Shown: positions 6,828 through 11,901 of the stretch, one piece after another
Position numbering within the stretch: the stretch's first letter is position 1
How the letters are laid out: every line of letters begins with the position of its first letter
Origin: Accumulibacter sp964428215
GTDB taxonomy: Bacteria; Pseudomonadota; Gammaproteobacteria; Burkholderiales; Rhodocyclaceae
DNA length: 11,901 nt
Assembly (NCBI GenBank): GCA_964428215.1
Contig: CAYRXO010000113.1
Span: 1 to 11,901, forward strand
Reading direction: 5' to 3'
The notes under the pieces: model-generated
Seen by the model: the letters and a program-made list of their open reading frames with translations, nothing else
Database searches by the model: none
What the model was told of the DNA's origin: nothing
Program-made: the position numbers and the translations under genes

Positions 6828-7499
6828 TTATTTGTTGCCGATCAATTCGATTTCGACACGCCGGTCGGGCTGCAGGCAATCGATCACCTTCTTGCTCTTC
6901 GGACCGGGGCACTGGTTGGGCTTGGTCACCGGCTGTTTTTCGCCTTTGCCCTCGGTGTAGATGCGATTGGCTTCGATACCCTTGGCAACCAGATACTCCT
7001 TGACCGCTGCCGAACGGCGCTCGGAAAGCTGCTGGTTGTAGGCGTCGGAACCGAAACGGTCGGCATGTCCGACAACGATCACCACTTGCAGATTGATCGC
7101 TTTCGATTTGGCGACCACGTCATCGAGCTTGCGCTTGCCTTCGTCACGCAGCGTCGCCTTGTCGAAATCGAACAGTGCATCGGCGGAAATGGTGACTTTT
7201 TCGGTATCCGGTTTGCTTGCGGGAACGACTGCCGGTGCCTTCGCTGCCGGTTCGCATACTTCCCTGGGCAGCACATCCTTGTCGCACTTGCAACCGGCCG
7301 GGTCGTTGGCTGCCGCCGCCAGCGTCCAGAAGCCGGTGCGCCAACACAAGCCGCTGCCACTGACGACCACGTCACCACGCTGATCGATGACATACACCCG
7401 ATCAAGTGGCATTGACGTCTGCGCCTGCACCAATGTAGCGCCCAGAGCAAAGGAGGTGCCCAGCAAAGCGATGATGGCGTTTCTGGCGATATGTTTCAT
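6828..7499 (-). CDS. OmpA-family peptidoglycan-associated protein (paralogue 1)
   Basis: This 223-residue secreted protein has a signal peptide (1-27, cleavage near VQAQ). A short N-terminal module (about 33-82: DRVYVIDQRGDVVVSGSGLC, then CKCDKDVLP) contains cysteines at 52, 70, 72 and 82. A Pro/Ala/Lys linker leads to a C-terminal OmpA domain (about 103-220). The OmpA domain shows ALFDFDKATL (108-117), GHADRFGSDAYNQQLSERR (144-162) and DRRVEIELIG (212-221), the peptidoglycan-binding signature. There is no eight-stranded barrel as in E. coli OmpA, so it probably tethers envelope layers rather than forming a pore. The usual GHTD is GHAD here. AGGGGA precedes the ATG by about 7 bp. A TAAAAT -10-like hexamer occurs at 7593-7588 without a good -35. 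Confidence 0.92.
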   Translation of the reverse strand: MKHIARNAIIALLGTSFALGATLVQAQTSMPLDRVYVIDQRGDVVVSGSGLCWRTGFWTLAAAANDPAGCKCDKDVLPREVCEPAAKAPAVVPASKPDTEKVTISADALFDFDKATLRDEGKRKLDDVVAKSKAINLQVVIVVGHADRFGSDAYNQQLSERRSAAVKEYLVAKGIEANRIYTEGKGEKQPVTKPNQCPGPKSKKVIDCLQPDRRVEIELIGNK

Positions 7500-7577
7500 C
7501 TCTATTTCCCCTCATTAGTTGCAGCCTGCGCAGGACCTTCGTCGAGCTGGCTGAGCCTCGTCGTCTGACGTACGGTG

Positions 7578-8903
7578 TCATGGGCGAATTTTATTTTGCC
7601 ACAAAGTCGCCAGTCTTACCATGTCATTTTCGTTGTTTTCAATTAGTTGCCCATCTTTCACCCGCTGTTGGCCGGCAACCCAGACAGCCGAAACATGCTC
7701 TCTGCCAAGACAGTAAACCAGGTGCGACACCGGATCGTAGCAAGGCATCAGGGTCGGGTCGTCGATACGCAGCGCGGTAAGATCGGCGAATTTGCCTGGC
7801 ACGATCGATCCGATCACGCTGTCGAGCGCCAGCGCCCGTGCGCCTGCCAGGGTGGCCATCTCGAGGACGCGATGCGCGTCCAGGGCGTCGGCACGTGCGC
7901 TTTGCGCCTTGGCCAGCAGGGCAGCCAGCCGCATTTCCTGCAAGATGTCGAGCCGGTTGTTGCTCGCCGCACCGTCGGTGCCGAGGCCGAGATTGACACC
8001 ACTTTCCGCCAGTGCGGCGATCGGTGCGATCCCGCTGGCCAGCTTGAGGTTGGAACTCGGGCAATGCGCCACCGAACAGCCGTGCTCGGCGAGCAGGTCG
8101 ATTTCGTGTGTTTCCAGGTGGACTGCGTGTACGCCGATCAGCGCCGGGCTCAACAATCCCAACCGCCGCAGACGCTCGATCGGTCGGATACCGTAACGTT
8201 GCCGCCCCTCGTCGATTTCATGCCCGGTTTCGTGGATATGCAGATGGATCGGCAAGTCGATTTGTTCGGCGAGCGTCAGCACGCGGGCAAAACTGCCGTC
8301 TTCGACGGTATAGGGCGCATGCGGCGCCAGACAAAACGACAACAGCGGTTCGTCGAGCAGAAGATCACGTACGGCCAGACCTTTGCTCAGATAATCGTCG
8401 GCGTCGGCGGCATAAGCACTGGCGAATTCAACAGTGATCAGTCCGATCGCTGCGCGCATGCCAGCCGCCACCGCCGCCTCAGCCGCCGCCTGCGGAAAGA
8501 AGTACATGTCGTTGAAACAGGTGATACCGCTCCGCAGCATCTCGGCACACGCCAGCGCTGTGCCGTCACGGACGAATTTTGCCGAGACGTGTTCGGCTTC
8601 TGCCGGCCAGATGTGCTTCTGCAGCCAATCCATCAGCGGCAGGTCGTTGGCCAGCCCGCGCAGCAGGCTCATCGCAGCATGCGTGTGCAGGTTGACCAGA
8701 CCAGGAATCAGCAGGTGCTGCGCCAAAACGCAACGCGTTTTCGCGGCGTAGTGTGCTGCAGCAAAGCCTTGGGGGACGACGGCAACGATCCGGCCGTCAT
8801 CGATCGCGACGGCGTGGTTTTCAAGCACCTTCCCGGCGGGTTCGACGGGAACGATCCAGCGCGCCTCGATGAGCAAATCAATCGGCCGTACAGGATGCGT
8901 CAT
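7578..8903 (-). CDS. TRZ/ATZ-family amidohydrolase, MtaD-like (5'-methylthioadenosine/S-adenosylhomocysteine deaminase type)
   Basis: This metal-dependent hydrolase belongs to the amidohydrolase superfamily subgroup that deaminates adenosine or triazine derivatives. I chose the ATG at 8903, giving 441 residues. The frame is open to 9053, but that part overlaps the upstream gene's 3' end and terminator. Metal ligands are in place: HTH (73-75) in LVNLHTHAAMSLLRG, His222 in HLHIHE (220-225), His259 or His262 in GVHAVHL, and GTDGAASNN with Asp310. APHAPYTV (193-200) and AHCPSSNLKL (279-288) are typical of MtaD/N-ethylammeline chlorohydrolase-like proteins. Methylthioadenosine/SAH deamination is the likeliest role; a triazine substrate cannot be excluded. 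Association with ubiG is common in betaproteobacteria and both connect to SAM metabolism. Confidence 0.9.
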   Translation of the reverse strand: MTHPVRPIDLLIEARWIVPVEPAGKVLENHAVAIDDGRIVAVVPQGFAAAHYAAKTRCVLAQHLLIPGLVNLHTHAAMSLLRGLANDLPLMDWLQKHIWPAEAEHVSAKFVRDGTALACAEMLRSGITCFNDMYFFPQAAAEAAVAAGMRAAIGLITVEFASAYAADADDYLSKGLAVRDLLLDEPLLSFCLAPHAPYTVEDGSFARVLTLAEQIDLPIHLHIHETGHEIDEGRQRYGIRPIERLRRLGLLSPALIGVHAVHLETHEIDLLAEHGCSVAHCPSSNLKLASGIAPIAALAESGVNLGLGTDGAASNNRLDILQEMRLAALLAKAQSARADALDAHRVLEMATLAGARALALDSVIGSIVPGKFADLTALRIDDPTLMPCYDPVSHLVYCLGREHVSAVWVAGQQRVKDGQLIENNENDMVRLATLWQNKIRP

Positions 8904-8922
8904 GGTTGCGCCAAATGCGTCA

Positions 8923-8953
8923 GACAAAAAAAACCCCGCCAAAGCGGGGTTTT
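8923..8953 (-). terminator. Intrinsic terminator of ompA-like gene 2
   Basis: The minus strand reads AAAACCCCGC (8953-8944), a TTTG loop, GCGGGGTTTT (8939-8930) and further Ts: a 10-bp stem ending in eight consecutive Ts. It follows the stop at 8969 by 15 bp and ends only about 20 bp before the hydrolase ATG. The hydrolase must therefore rely on read-through or on a promoter inside the preceding gene. Confidence 0.94.
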
Positions 8954-8968
8954 CGGACGACGGATGAA

Positions 8969-9634
8969 TTACTTGTTGCCAATCAGCTGAATCTCGACAC
9001 GACGGTCGGGCTGCAGGCACTCGATAACCTTCTTGCTCTTCGGCCCCAGGCACTGACCGGGCTTGGTCACCGGACGCTTCTCGCCATAACCTTCTGTGGA
9101 GATGCGATCGGCCGGGATACCCTTGCTGACCAGATAGCTCTTTACAGCGGCAGCACGACGCTCGGAGAGTTTCTGGTTGTAGGCATCGGAACCGAGGCGG
9201 TCGGTGTGACCCTTGGCGGTGACCAGTTCGAGTCTGAAAGCTTTGGCTTTGGACGCCACTTCGTCCAGTTTGGCGCGACCTTCCGGACGCAGAGTCGCCT
9301 TGTCGAAGTCGAAGAGGGCGTCAGCGGCGAGAGTGATTTTCTCTTCGCTGGGCTTGCTGACTGCGGGCGCCATGGTCGTCCTGGCAGGAGCGGCCGCATC
9401 GCAGGCTTCCTTCGGCAGCAGATCGCGGTCGCATTGGCAACCAGCCGGATCCTTGGCCGCCGCTGCCGGCGTCCAGAAGCCGGTACGCCAGCACAGGCCC
9501 GTGCCGCTGACCACGACATCGCCACGCTGGTCGATGACATAGACACGATCAGCTGTGGACTGGGCTTGCGCCGCTCCCACCGCTGCGAAAAGGCCCAGGG
9601 AGGCCAGCAAGGTAGTAATGAGTTTCGATTTCAA
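8969..9634 (-). CDS. OmpA-family peptidoglycan-associated protein (paralogue 2, TTG start)
   Basis: This 221-residue paralogue of the protein at 6828-7499 has the same architecture. It has a signal peptide (1-25, AQAQ), a Cys-containing N-terminal module (DRVYVIDQRGDVVVSGTGLC at 29-48, CQCDRDLLP at 66-74), a Pro/Ala linker, and an OmpA domain. The latter shows ALFDFDKATL (106-115), GHTDRLGSDAYNQKLSERR (142-160) and DRRVEIQLIG (210-219). The start is TTG at 9634-9632; no ATG fits, and a strong GAGGAGG (minus strand 9647-9641) stands 6 bp upstream, which decides it. Unlike paralogue 1 it keeps the canonical GHTD. It is followed at once by a strong terminator and is probably an abundant monocistronic message. 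The two copies differ most in signal peptide and linker. Confidence 0.93.
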   Translation of the reverse strand: MKSKLITTLLASLGLFAAVGAAQAQSTADRVYVIDQRGDVVVSGTGLCWRTGFWTPAAAAKDPAGCQCDRDLLPKEACDAAAPARTTMAPAVSKPSEEKITLAADALFDFDKATLRPEGRAKLDEVASKAKAFRLELVTAKGHTDRLGSDAYNQKLSERRAAAVKSYLVSKGIPADRISTEGYGEKRPVTKPGQCLGPKSKKVIECLQPDRRVEIQLIGNK

Positions 9635-9640
9635 GATGTT

Positions 9641-9647
9641 CCTCCTC
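9641..9647 (-). promoter_or_regulatory. Strong Shine-Dalgarno fixing a TTG start
   Basis: GAGGAGG on the minus strand is a near-perfect anti-16S complement at ideal spacing from TTG 9634. It compensates for the rare start codon and excludes other starts. Confidence 0.85.
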
Positions 9648-9707
9648 GAGTAATCTCTGTTAGGTCCGAATGCGTCTAACGCAATGTGATTTTTGCGCAG
9701 TCAGACG

Positions 9708-9737
9708 ATTTAAGCATACAAACTTTACCGCCATCAA
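9708..9737 (-). promoter_or_regulatory. Candidate sigma-70 promoter of ompA-like gene 2
   Basis: On the minus strand TTGATG (9737-9732) and TTAAAT (9713-9708) are separated by 18 bp. Each matches four of six consensus bases. The predicted transcript would carry a leader of about 65 nt. No better pair was found in the 120 bp upstream of the gene. Confidence 0.35.
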
Positions 9738-9995
9738 CCGCGAGTCGACAATTGTGTCGCATTTATGCAACGTAGCCAAGCTCATTCGCCTGATTATGCG
9801 TTTCAGCGCCCGTTTTCCAGGCGCTCCGTCGCGGACCCGTCATGCGACAACCTTCGGCTTCGTTGAATCGAGGAAGCTGGTTTTCCTTGTCTTTGGCAAA
9901 GCTCGACCCGCCACCTCTGGCGACTGGCCATGATCCCGATGAATGTCTGTCGAAGCAAAGGAAATACAGAAACAGAATCAATTTCCGCGAGTCAG

Positions 9996-10100
9996 CTTGT
10001 TGTCATAGGTGCTTGCGGGCATGTGACAGATCTGGTTTCGGCTGAGGCTTTCGCGGTCGAGAGCGATCGTGAACCAACTTCTGCACGCTCAAAGCGATTT
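9996..10100. repeat. 105-bp dispersed repeat, copy 1
   Basis: This aligns without gaps to 11501-11605 over 105 bp with 84 identical positions by hand count (about 80%). The longest shared blocks are GCGGTCGAGAGCGATCG and GGCATGTGACAGAT. Each copy has an inverted pair at its left end, here TGTCATA (10001-10007) and TGTGACA (10022-10028). Mismatches come in small clusters and do not follow a codon pattern, so it does not look like conserved coding sequence. Copy 1 starts 362 bp upstream of the ompA-like gene 2 start. Confidence 0.85.
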
Positions 10101-10256
10101 GACCCCAGATCATTCTTGCGCAGAAGATCGATCGTCGCGAAGAGCTTCTGCCGTTCATCGGGGGCCGGTGTCACCCTCCCGGAGTGGCGTGTCGTCAGTG
10201 TTGAACCGCGATGGCTACCGGTAAAGTCCGGTGCTCAAGGCCAAACTGCAAAACAA

Positions 10257-10306
10257 GCCCCGGCAATCGACGCTACCCCGTTCCGAGAGCCGGAGACTGC
10301 CGGGGC
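10257..10306. repeat. GC-rich inverted repeat
   Basis: GCCCCGGCA (10257-10265) and TGCCGGGGC (10298-10306) form a perfect 9-bp pair across 32 bases. No T-tract follows on either strand, so it is not an obvious terminator. No function can be assigned. Confidence 0.5.
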
Positions 10307-10442
10307 GAGGGAGAGCGTATCGATGAAATTCCCGTCGCTGAAGAATGAGCTTTTCCCGCCAGTGATGCTGACGCGGTAGTCGTGGAAGCTCCCGGTCTTT
10401 AATACAGAATAAAAAGCTTGTTTGCCGGAATGCACCATTTCT

Positions 10443-10479
10443 CAAAAAATAAAGGCACTTGCTGTCAGCAAATGCCTTT
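10443..10479 (-). terminator. Intrinsic terminator of the PEP-CTERM gene
   Basis: The minus strand reads AAAGGCA (10479-10473), a mismatch, a further TTGC/GCAA pairing around a small loop, then TGCCTTT (10457-10451) followed by ATTTTTTGAG. It lies about 78 bp after the PEP-CTERM stop codon. Confidence 0.8.
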
Positions 10480-10556
10480 GAATTCAACAACTATAATTGA
10501 TAGTTATAGCTTGAGCCGGCTTTTCAACGAATGAAATCGTGGCGAAATCCCCTGAA

Positions 10557-11141
10557 TCAGTTGCGGCGTCTACGAGTCAGACCCAGGCCCAGCGTGGCAA
10601 GACTGAAAAGAGCGAGGGTTCCGGGTTCAGGCAAAGACGGTGGGCGAGTGGTCGAATTGTTGAACGAGGCGTTGATCTGGCCACCCGGACCAGCATTCTG
10701 CGTGTAGGCGGCAGACCAGTAAACCGGCGTTGGGTCGAAGGTCGGACCCGATGTATAAGTGGTCTCCTGGATTGTGCCAACAGCGAGAATGCCCAGCGAG
10801 CTGGGGCCCGGCGTGACCAAAGTGACCGTCAGATTTTCCAGGAAGACGCCCATGCTCGTCGTGAATTCTTTGGTGAATGTGTTGCCAAGCTTCACACCCA
10901 TCGCATTAGGGCTCAATATGATGCCCTGCCCGGAAAGCAAGCCGATGTTGTTGGTAATAATGGAGGTGGCAAAATCCGGAGAGCCGTTGGTGATAGTGTT
11001 GGCGGTTGTCACATCACCAGTATCGGCCGTGAGAATGCCAAAAGGAACCAAGTTGAAACCAACGTCTATCGAAATGGCCGAAGCCAGCCCAGGGAAAGCA
11101 GTTGCTGCCACAACAGCGAGTGCGCCTATTTTTAATTTCAT
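10557..11141 (-). CDS. PEP-CTERM sorting-domain protein (exosortase substrate)
   Basis: This 194-residue exported protein has an N-terminal signal peptide (MKLKIGALAVVAATAFPGLA, cleavage near SA22). Its C-terminus SLPEPGTLALFSLATLGLGL ends in TRRRRN: the Pro-Glu-Pro motif at 170-172, one hydrophobic helix and a basic tail. This is the PEP-CTERM signal cleaved by an exosortase (EpsH/XrtA type), usually linked to exopolysaccharide and floc formation. The middle (about 25-165) is Thr/Asn/Gly-rich without cysteines, and I recognise no named domain. Start: AAGGAG 7 bp upstream of the ATG at 11141. The gene is less GC-rich than the pst or ubiG genes. It is monocistronic, with a sigma-54 promoter and its own terminator. 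No exosortase gene is in the window. Confidence 0.92.
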   Translation of the reverse strand: MKLKIGALAVVAATAFPGLASAISIDVGFNLVPFGILTADTGDVTTANTITNGSPDFATSIITNNIGLLSGQGIILSPNAMGVKLGNTFTKEFTTSMGVFLENLTVTLVTPGPSSLGILAVGTIQETTYTSGPTFDPTPVYWSAAYTQNAGPGGQINASFNNSTTRPPSLPEPGTLALFSLATLGLGLTRRRRN

Positions 11142-11198
11142 TAGTTAACTCCTTAAAAAATCTCTTGCCGCCCTTAGCTGCGCGGTCATCTTCGTCGA

Positions 11199-11213
11199 GC
11201 AAATTTTGTGCCA
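11199..11213 (-). promoter_or_regulatory. Sigma-54 (RpoN) promoter of the PEP-CTERM gene
   Basis: The minus strand reads TTTGGCACAAAATTTGCT across this site: TGGCAC (11213-11208), exactly five bases, then TTGC (11202-11199). That is the -24/-12 consensus with the invariant GG and GC at the right distance. Predicted transcription starts near 11187, giving a leader of about 46 nt. PEP-CTERM genes in Zoogloea are known to depend on RpoN and the PrsK/PrsR two-component system, which fits this gene class. Confidence 0.8.
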
Positions 11214-11305
11214 AACCAAATTAATCATTATGATCGGGAGAGTTAGTTCTCGAGGCTGCTTTGAGCTTGCCTGAAGTGTAAATTTTTCCGACACCTTGAT
11301 AATGA

Positions 11306-11339
11306 GTGCCCAACCAATCCGGGCCTCCCGGGTGGGCAC
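11306..11339. promoter_or_regulatory. Inverted repeat at enhancer distance upstream of the sigma-54 promoter
   Basis: GTGCCCA (11306-11312) pairs with TGGGCAC (11333-11339). Nested inside, CCGGG (11319-11323) pairs with CCCGG (11327-11331). It lies about 95-125 bp upstream of the -24 element, where activators of sigma-54 promoters usually bind. No T-tract follows, so a terminator is less likely. Operator function is inferred from position only. Confidence 0.4.
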
Positions 11340-11340
11340 A

Positions 11341-11364
11341 CACAGGTCGACAGTGTCACAGGTC
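11341..11364. promoter_or_regulatory. Direct repeat pair CACAGGTC with central palindrome
   Basis: CACAGGTC occurs at 11341-11348 and again at 11357-11364 (16-bp period). Between them GACAGTGTC (11349-11357) is a 9-bp palindrome around a central base. It adjoins the inverted repeat at 11306-11339, about 130-150 bp upstream of the -24 element. A regulator-binding site is plausible but unproven. Confidence 0.3.
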
Positions 11365-11500
11365 AAAAGCACAGATTAAAAGGCCGTTGATGCGGTACTT
11401 TCAAGTCCGAAGTGCAACGAGTTGATGAAAGAGGTGGCTAAAGCCGAAAGACTCCGGCATGAACATCTTGGCAGGGCATAGCCCAATCCTCGCAGGCTAT
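11365..11500. other. Intergenic stretch without recognisable features
   Basis: Between the putative operator and repeat copy 2 I see only short open frames and nothing resembling a known gene or RNA. A short plus-strand frame (about 11415-11480, ELMKEVAKAERLRHEHLGRA) lacks a ribosome-binding site and is not called. Confidence 0.4.
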
Positions 11501-11605
11501 CTTTTTGTCATAGTCACTTGTTGGCATGTGACAGATGCGGTTTGATCTGAGTTTTTTGCGGTCGAGAGCGATCGGGGACGAATTTCTGCAGATTCAAAGC
11601 GATTT
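11501..11605. repeat. 105-bp dispersed repeat, copy 2
   Basis: Same length and orientation as copy 1 at 9996-10100, about 80% identical and gap-free. The left inverted pair is kept: TGTCATA (11506-11512) and TGTGACA (11527-11533). It starts 360 bp upstream of the PEP-CTERM start codon and ends 40 bp before the predicted IS3-type left end, so it is not part of that element. Confidence 0.85.
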
Positions 11606-11645
11606 CCTCAGAGGGTGCGGACAAAATAAATGACCTGCGGCATCC

Positions 11646-11901
11646 TGATCTGGTACCCAAAAAGTGGACGCCACGAGGCATGGTAAATTGACCTTGTGGA
11701 GGTTGTTGGACATGAAGAGAGTGAATCGGAGTTACACGCCGGAGTATCGGGCGGCGGCAGTGCAGCAGGTAACCGAGGGTAATCGGAGCATTCCTGCGGT
11801 GGCGCGATCATTGGAGATGTCGGCGAAGACGTTAGGGAACTGGGGCTTTCGGGCGCGCAAGGGCGCTCCGCCGGTCAGGGCGTCGGCCGGACAGCCGGTG
11901 A
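11646..11901 (+). mobile_element. IS3-family insertion sequence, left end (continues past the window)
   Basis: A left terminal repeat beginning TGATCTGGTACCCAAAAAGT and running into GGAC (11646-11669) resembles the ends of IS3-group elements (TGATC...CCCA...GTGGAC). It is followed about 40 bp later by the orfA gene in the expected orientation. The right end, orfB and the target duplication lie outside the window. Confidence 0.75.
11712..11901 (+). CDS. IS3-family transposase OrfA, partial (helix-turn-helix protein)
   Basis: From the ATG at 11712, preceded by GGAGG at 11698-11702, 63 codons are open to the window edge. The product starts MKRVNRSYTPEYRAAAVQQV and continues with a helix-turn-helix (SIPAVARSLEMSAKTLGNW, about 26-44). 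This is the hallmark of IS3/IS911 OrfA, which binds the terminal repeats and is fused to OrfB by programmed frameshifting. A complete OrfA is about 90-110 residues, so roughly the last third is beyond the edge. No internal damage is seen. Confidence 0.88.
   Translation, partial: MKRVNRSYTPEYRAAAVQQVTEGNRSIPAVARSLEMSAKTLGNWGFRARKGAPPVRASAGQPV

Larger units (their letters stand above)
9740..10440. other. Gene-poor region between ompA-like gene 2 and the PEP-CTERM gene terminator
   Basis: No gene is supported. Open frames on both strands are short and have no recognisable motifs. The best looking is minus 10438-10235 (67 residues, contains DYRVSITGGKSSFFSDGN), which begins just behind the PEP-CTERM terminator and has only a weak ribosome-binding site. 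It could be the tail of a decayed surface-protein gene. The region holds repeat copy 1 (9996-10100) and a GC-rich inverted repeat (10257-10306). Confidence 0.5.

Noticed and set aside
7647..8990. 447-codon plus-strand open frame opposite the hydrolase
   Set aside because: The opposite strand encodes an amidohydrolase with all metal ligands; the plus translation is a Gln/Arg/His-rich antisense artefact of GC-rich codons.
9992..10174. Minus-strand 60-codon frame across repeat copy 1
   Set aside because: The related frame in copy 2 is only partly alike, and mismatches between copies are clustered without third-position preference, so coding conservation is not supported.
10539..11135. Plus-strand frame of 198 codons opposite the PEP-CTERM gene
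   Set aside because: The minus strand has signal peptide, PEP-CTERM tail, sigma-54 promoter, Shine-Dalgarno and terminator; the plus frame has none of these.
9996..11605. CRISPR or integron attC interpretation of the repeats
   Set aside because: There are only two copies, 1.4 kb apart, with no regular spacers and no attC core sites or integrase.

Overview
The window looks like chromosomal DNA of a betaproteobacterium, most likely of the Rhodocyclales (Zoogloea, Accumulibacter, Dechloromonas or relatives). This is inferred from GC-rich genes, short barrel-less OmpA proteins of betaproteobacterial type, a PEP-CTERM protein behind an RpoN-type promoter, and aerobic ubiquinone synthesis (ubiG). 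No species can be assigned from sequence alone.

Layout: (1) Positions 1-546 are mobile-element debris. A minus-strand IS256-family transposase is cut off and frameshifted after about 122 codons. What looks like the terminal repeat of a second element abuts the break. (2) Positions 547-1030 hold no convincing gene, but contain a weak Pho-box-like site and a long hairpin in front of pstS. (3) Positions 1031-4794 (+) are pstS-pstC-pstA-pstB, a complete high-affinity phosphate ABC importer: periplasmic binding protein, two permeases and the ATPase. No phoU follows. (4) Positions 9634 to 4828 (-) are a co-directional run of six genes: an OmpA-like protein with a TTG start, a TRZ/ATZ (MtaD-like) amidohydrolase, a second OmpA-like paralogue, ubiG, a CbiX-type chelatase and trmO. 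Each ompA-like gene is closed by its own strong intrinsic terminator. The run converges on pstB with only about 33 bp between stop codons. (5) Positions 9635-10556 are largely gene-free, with one copy of a 105-bp repeat and the terminator of the next gene. (6) Positions 10557-11141 (-) encode a secreted PEP-CTERM protein, which should be anchored by an exosortase encoded elsewhere. Its upstream region carries a consensus sigma-54 promoter and, about 100-150 bp farther up, inverted and direct repeats placed like an activator site. (7) A second copy of the 105-bp repeat lies at 11501-11605. (8) From about 11646 to the window end is the left end and orfA start of an IS3-family element.

The part I find most worth a second look is 9.6-11.6 kb. 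The two 105-bp repeats have the same orientation, align without gaps at about 80% identity, and start 362 and 360 bp upstream of the start codons of ompA-like gene 2 and the PEP-CTERM gene. Combined with the sigma-54 promoter, this could be a shared regulatory module for cell-surface genes, or simply a decayed mobile repeat. The rest is conventional housekeeping content in a slightly unusual order.
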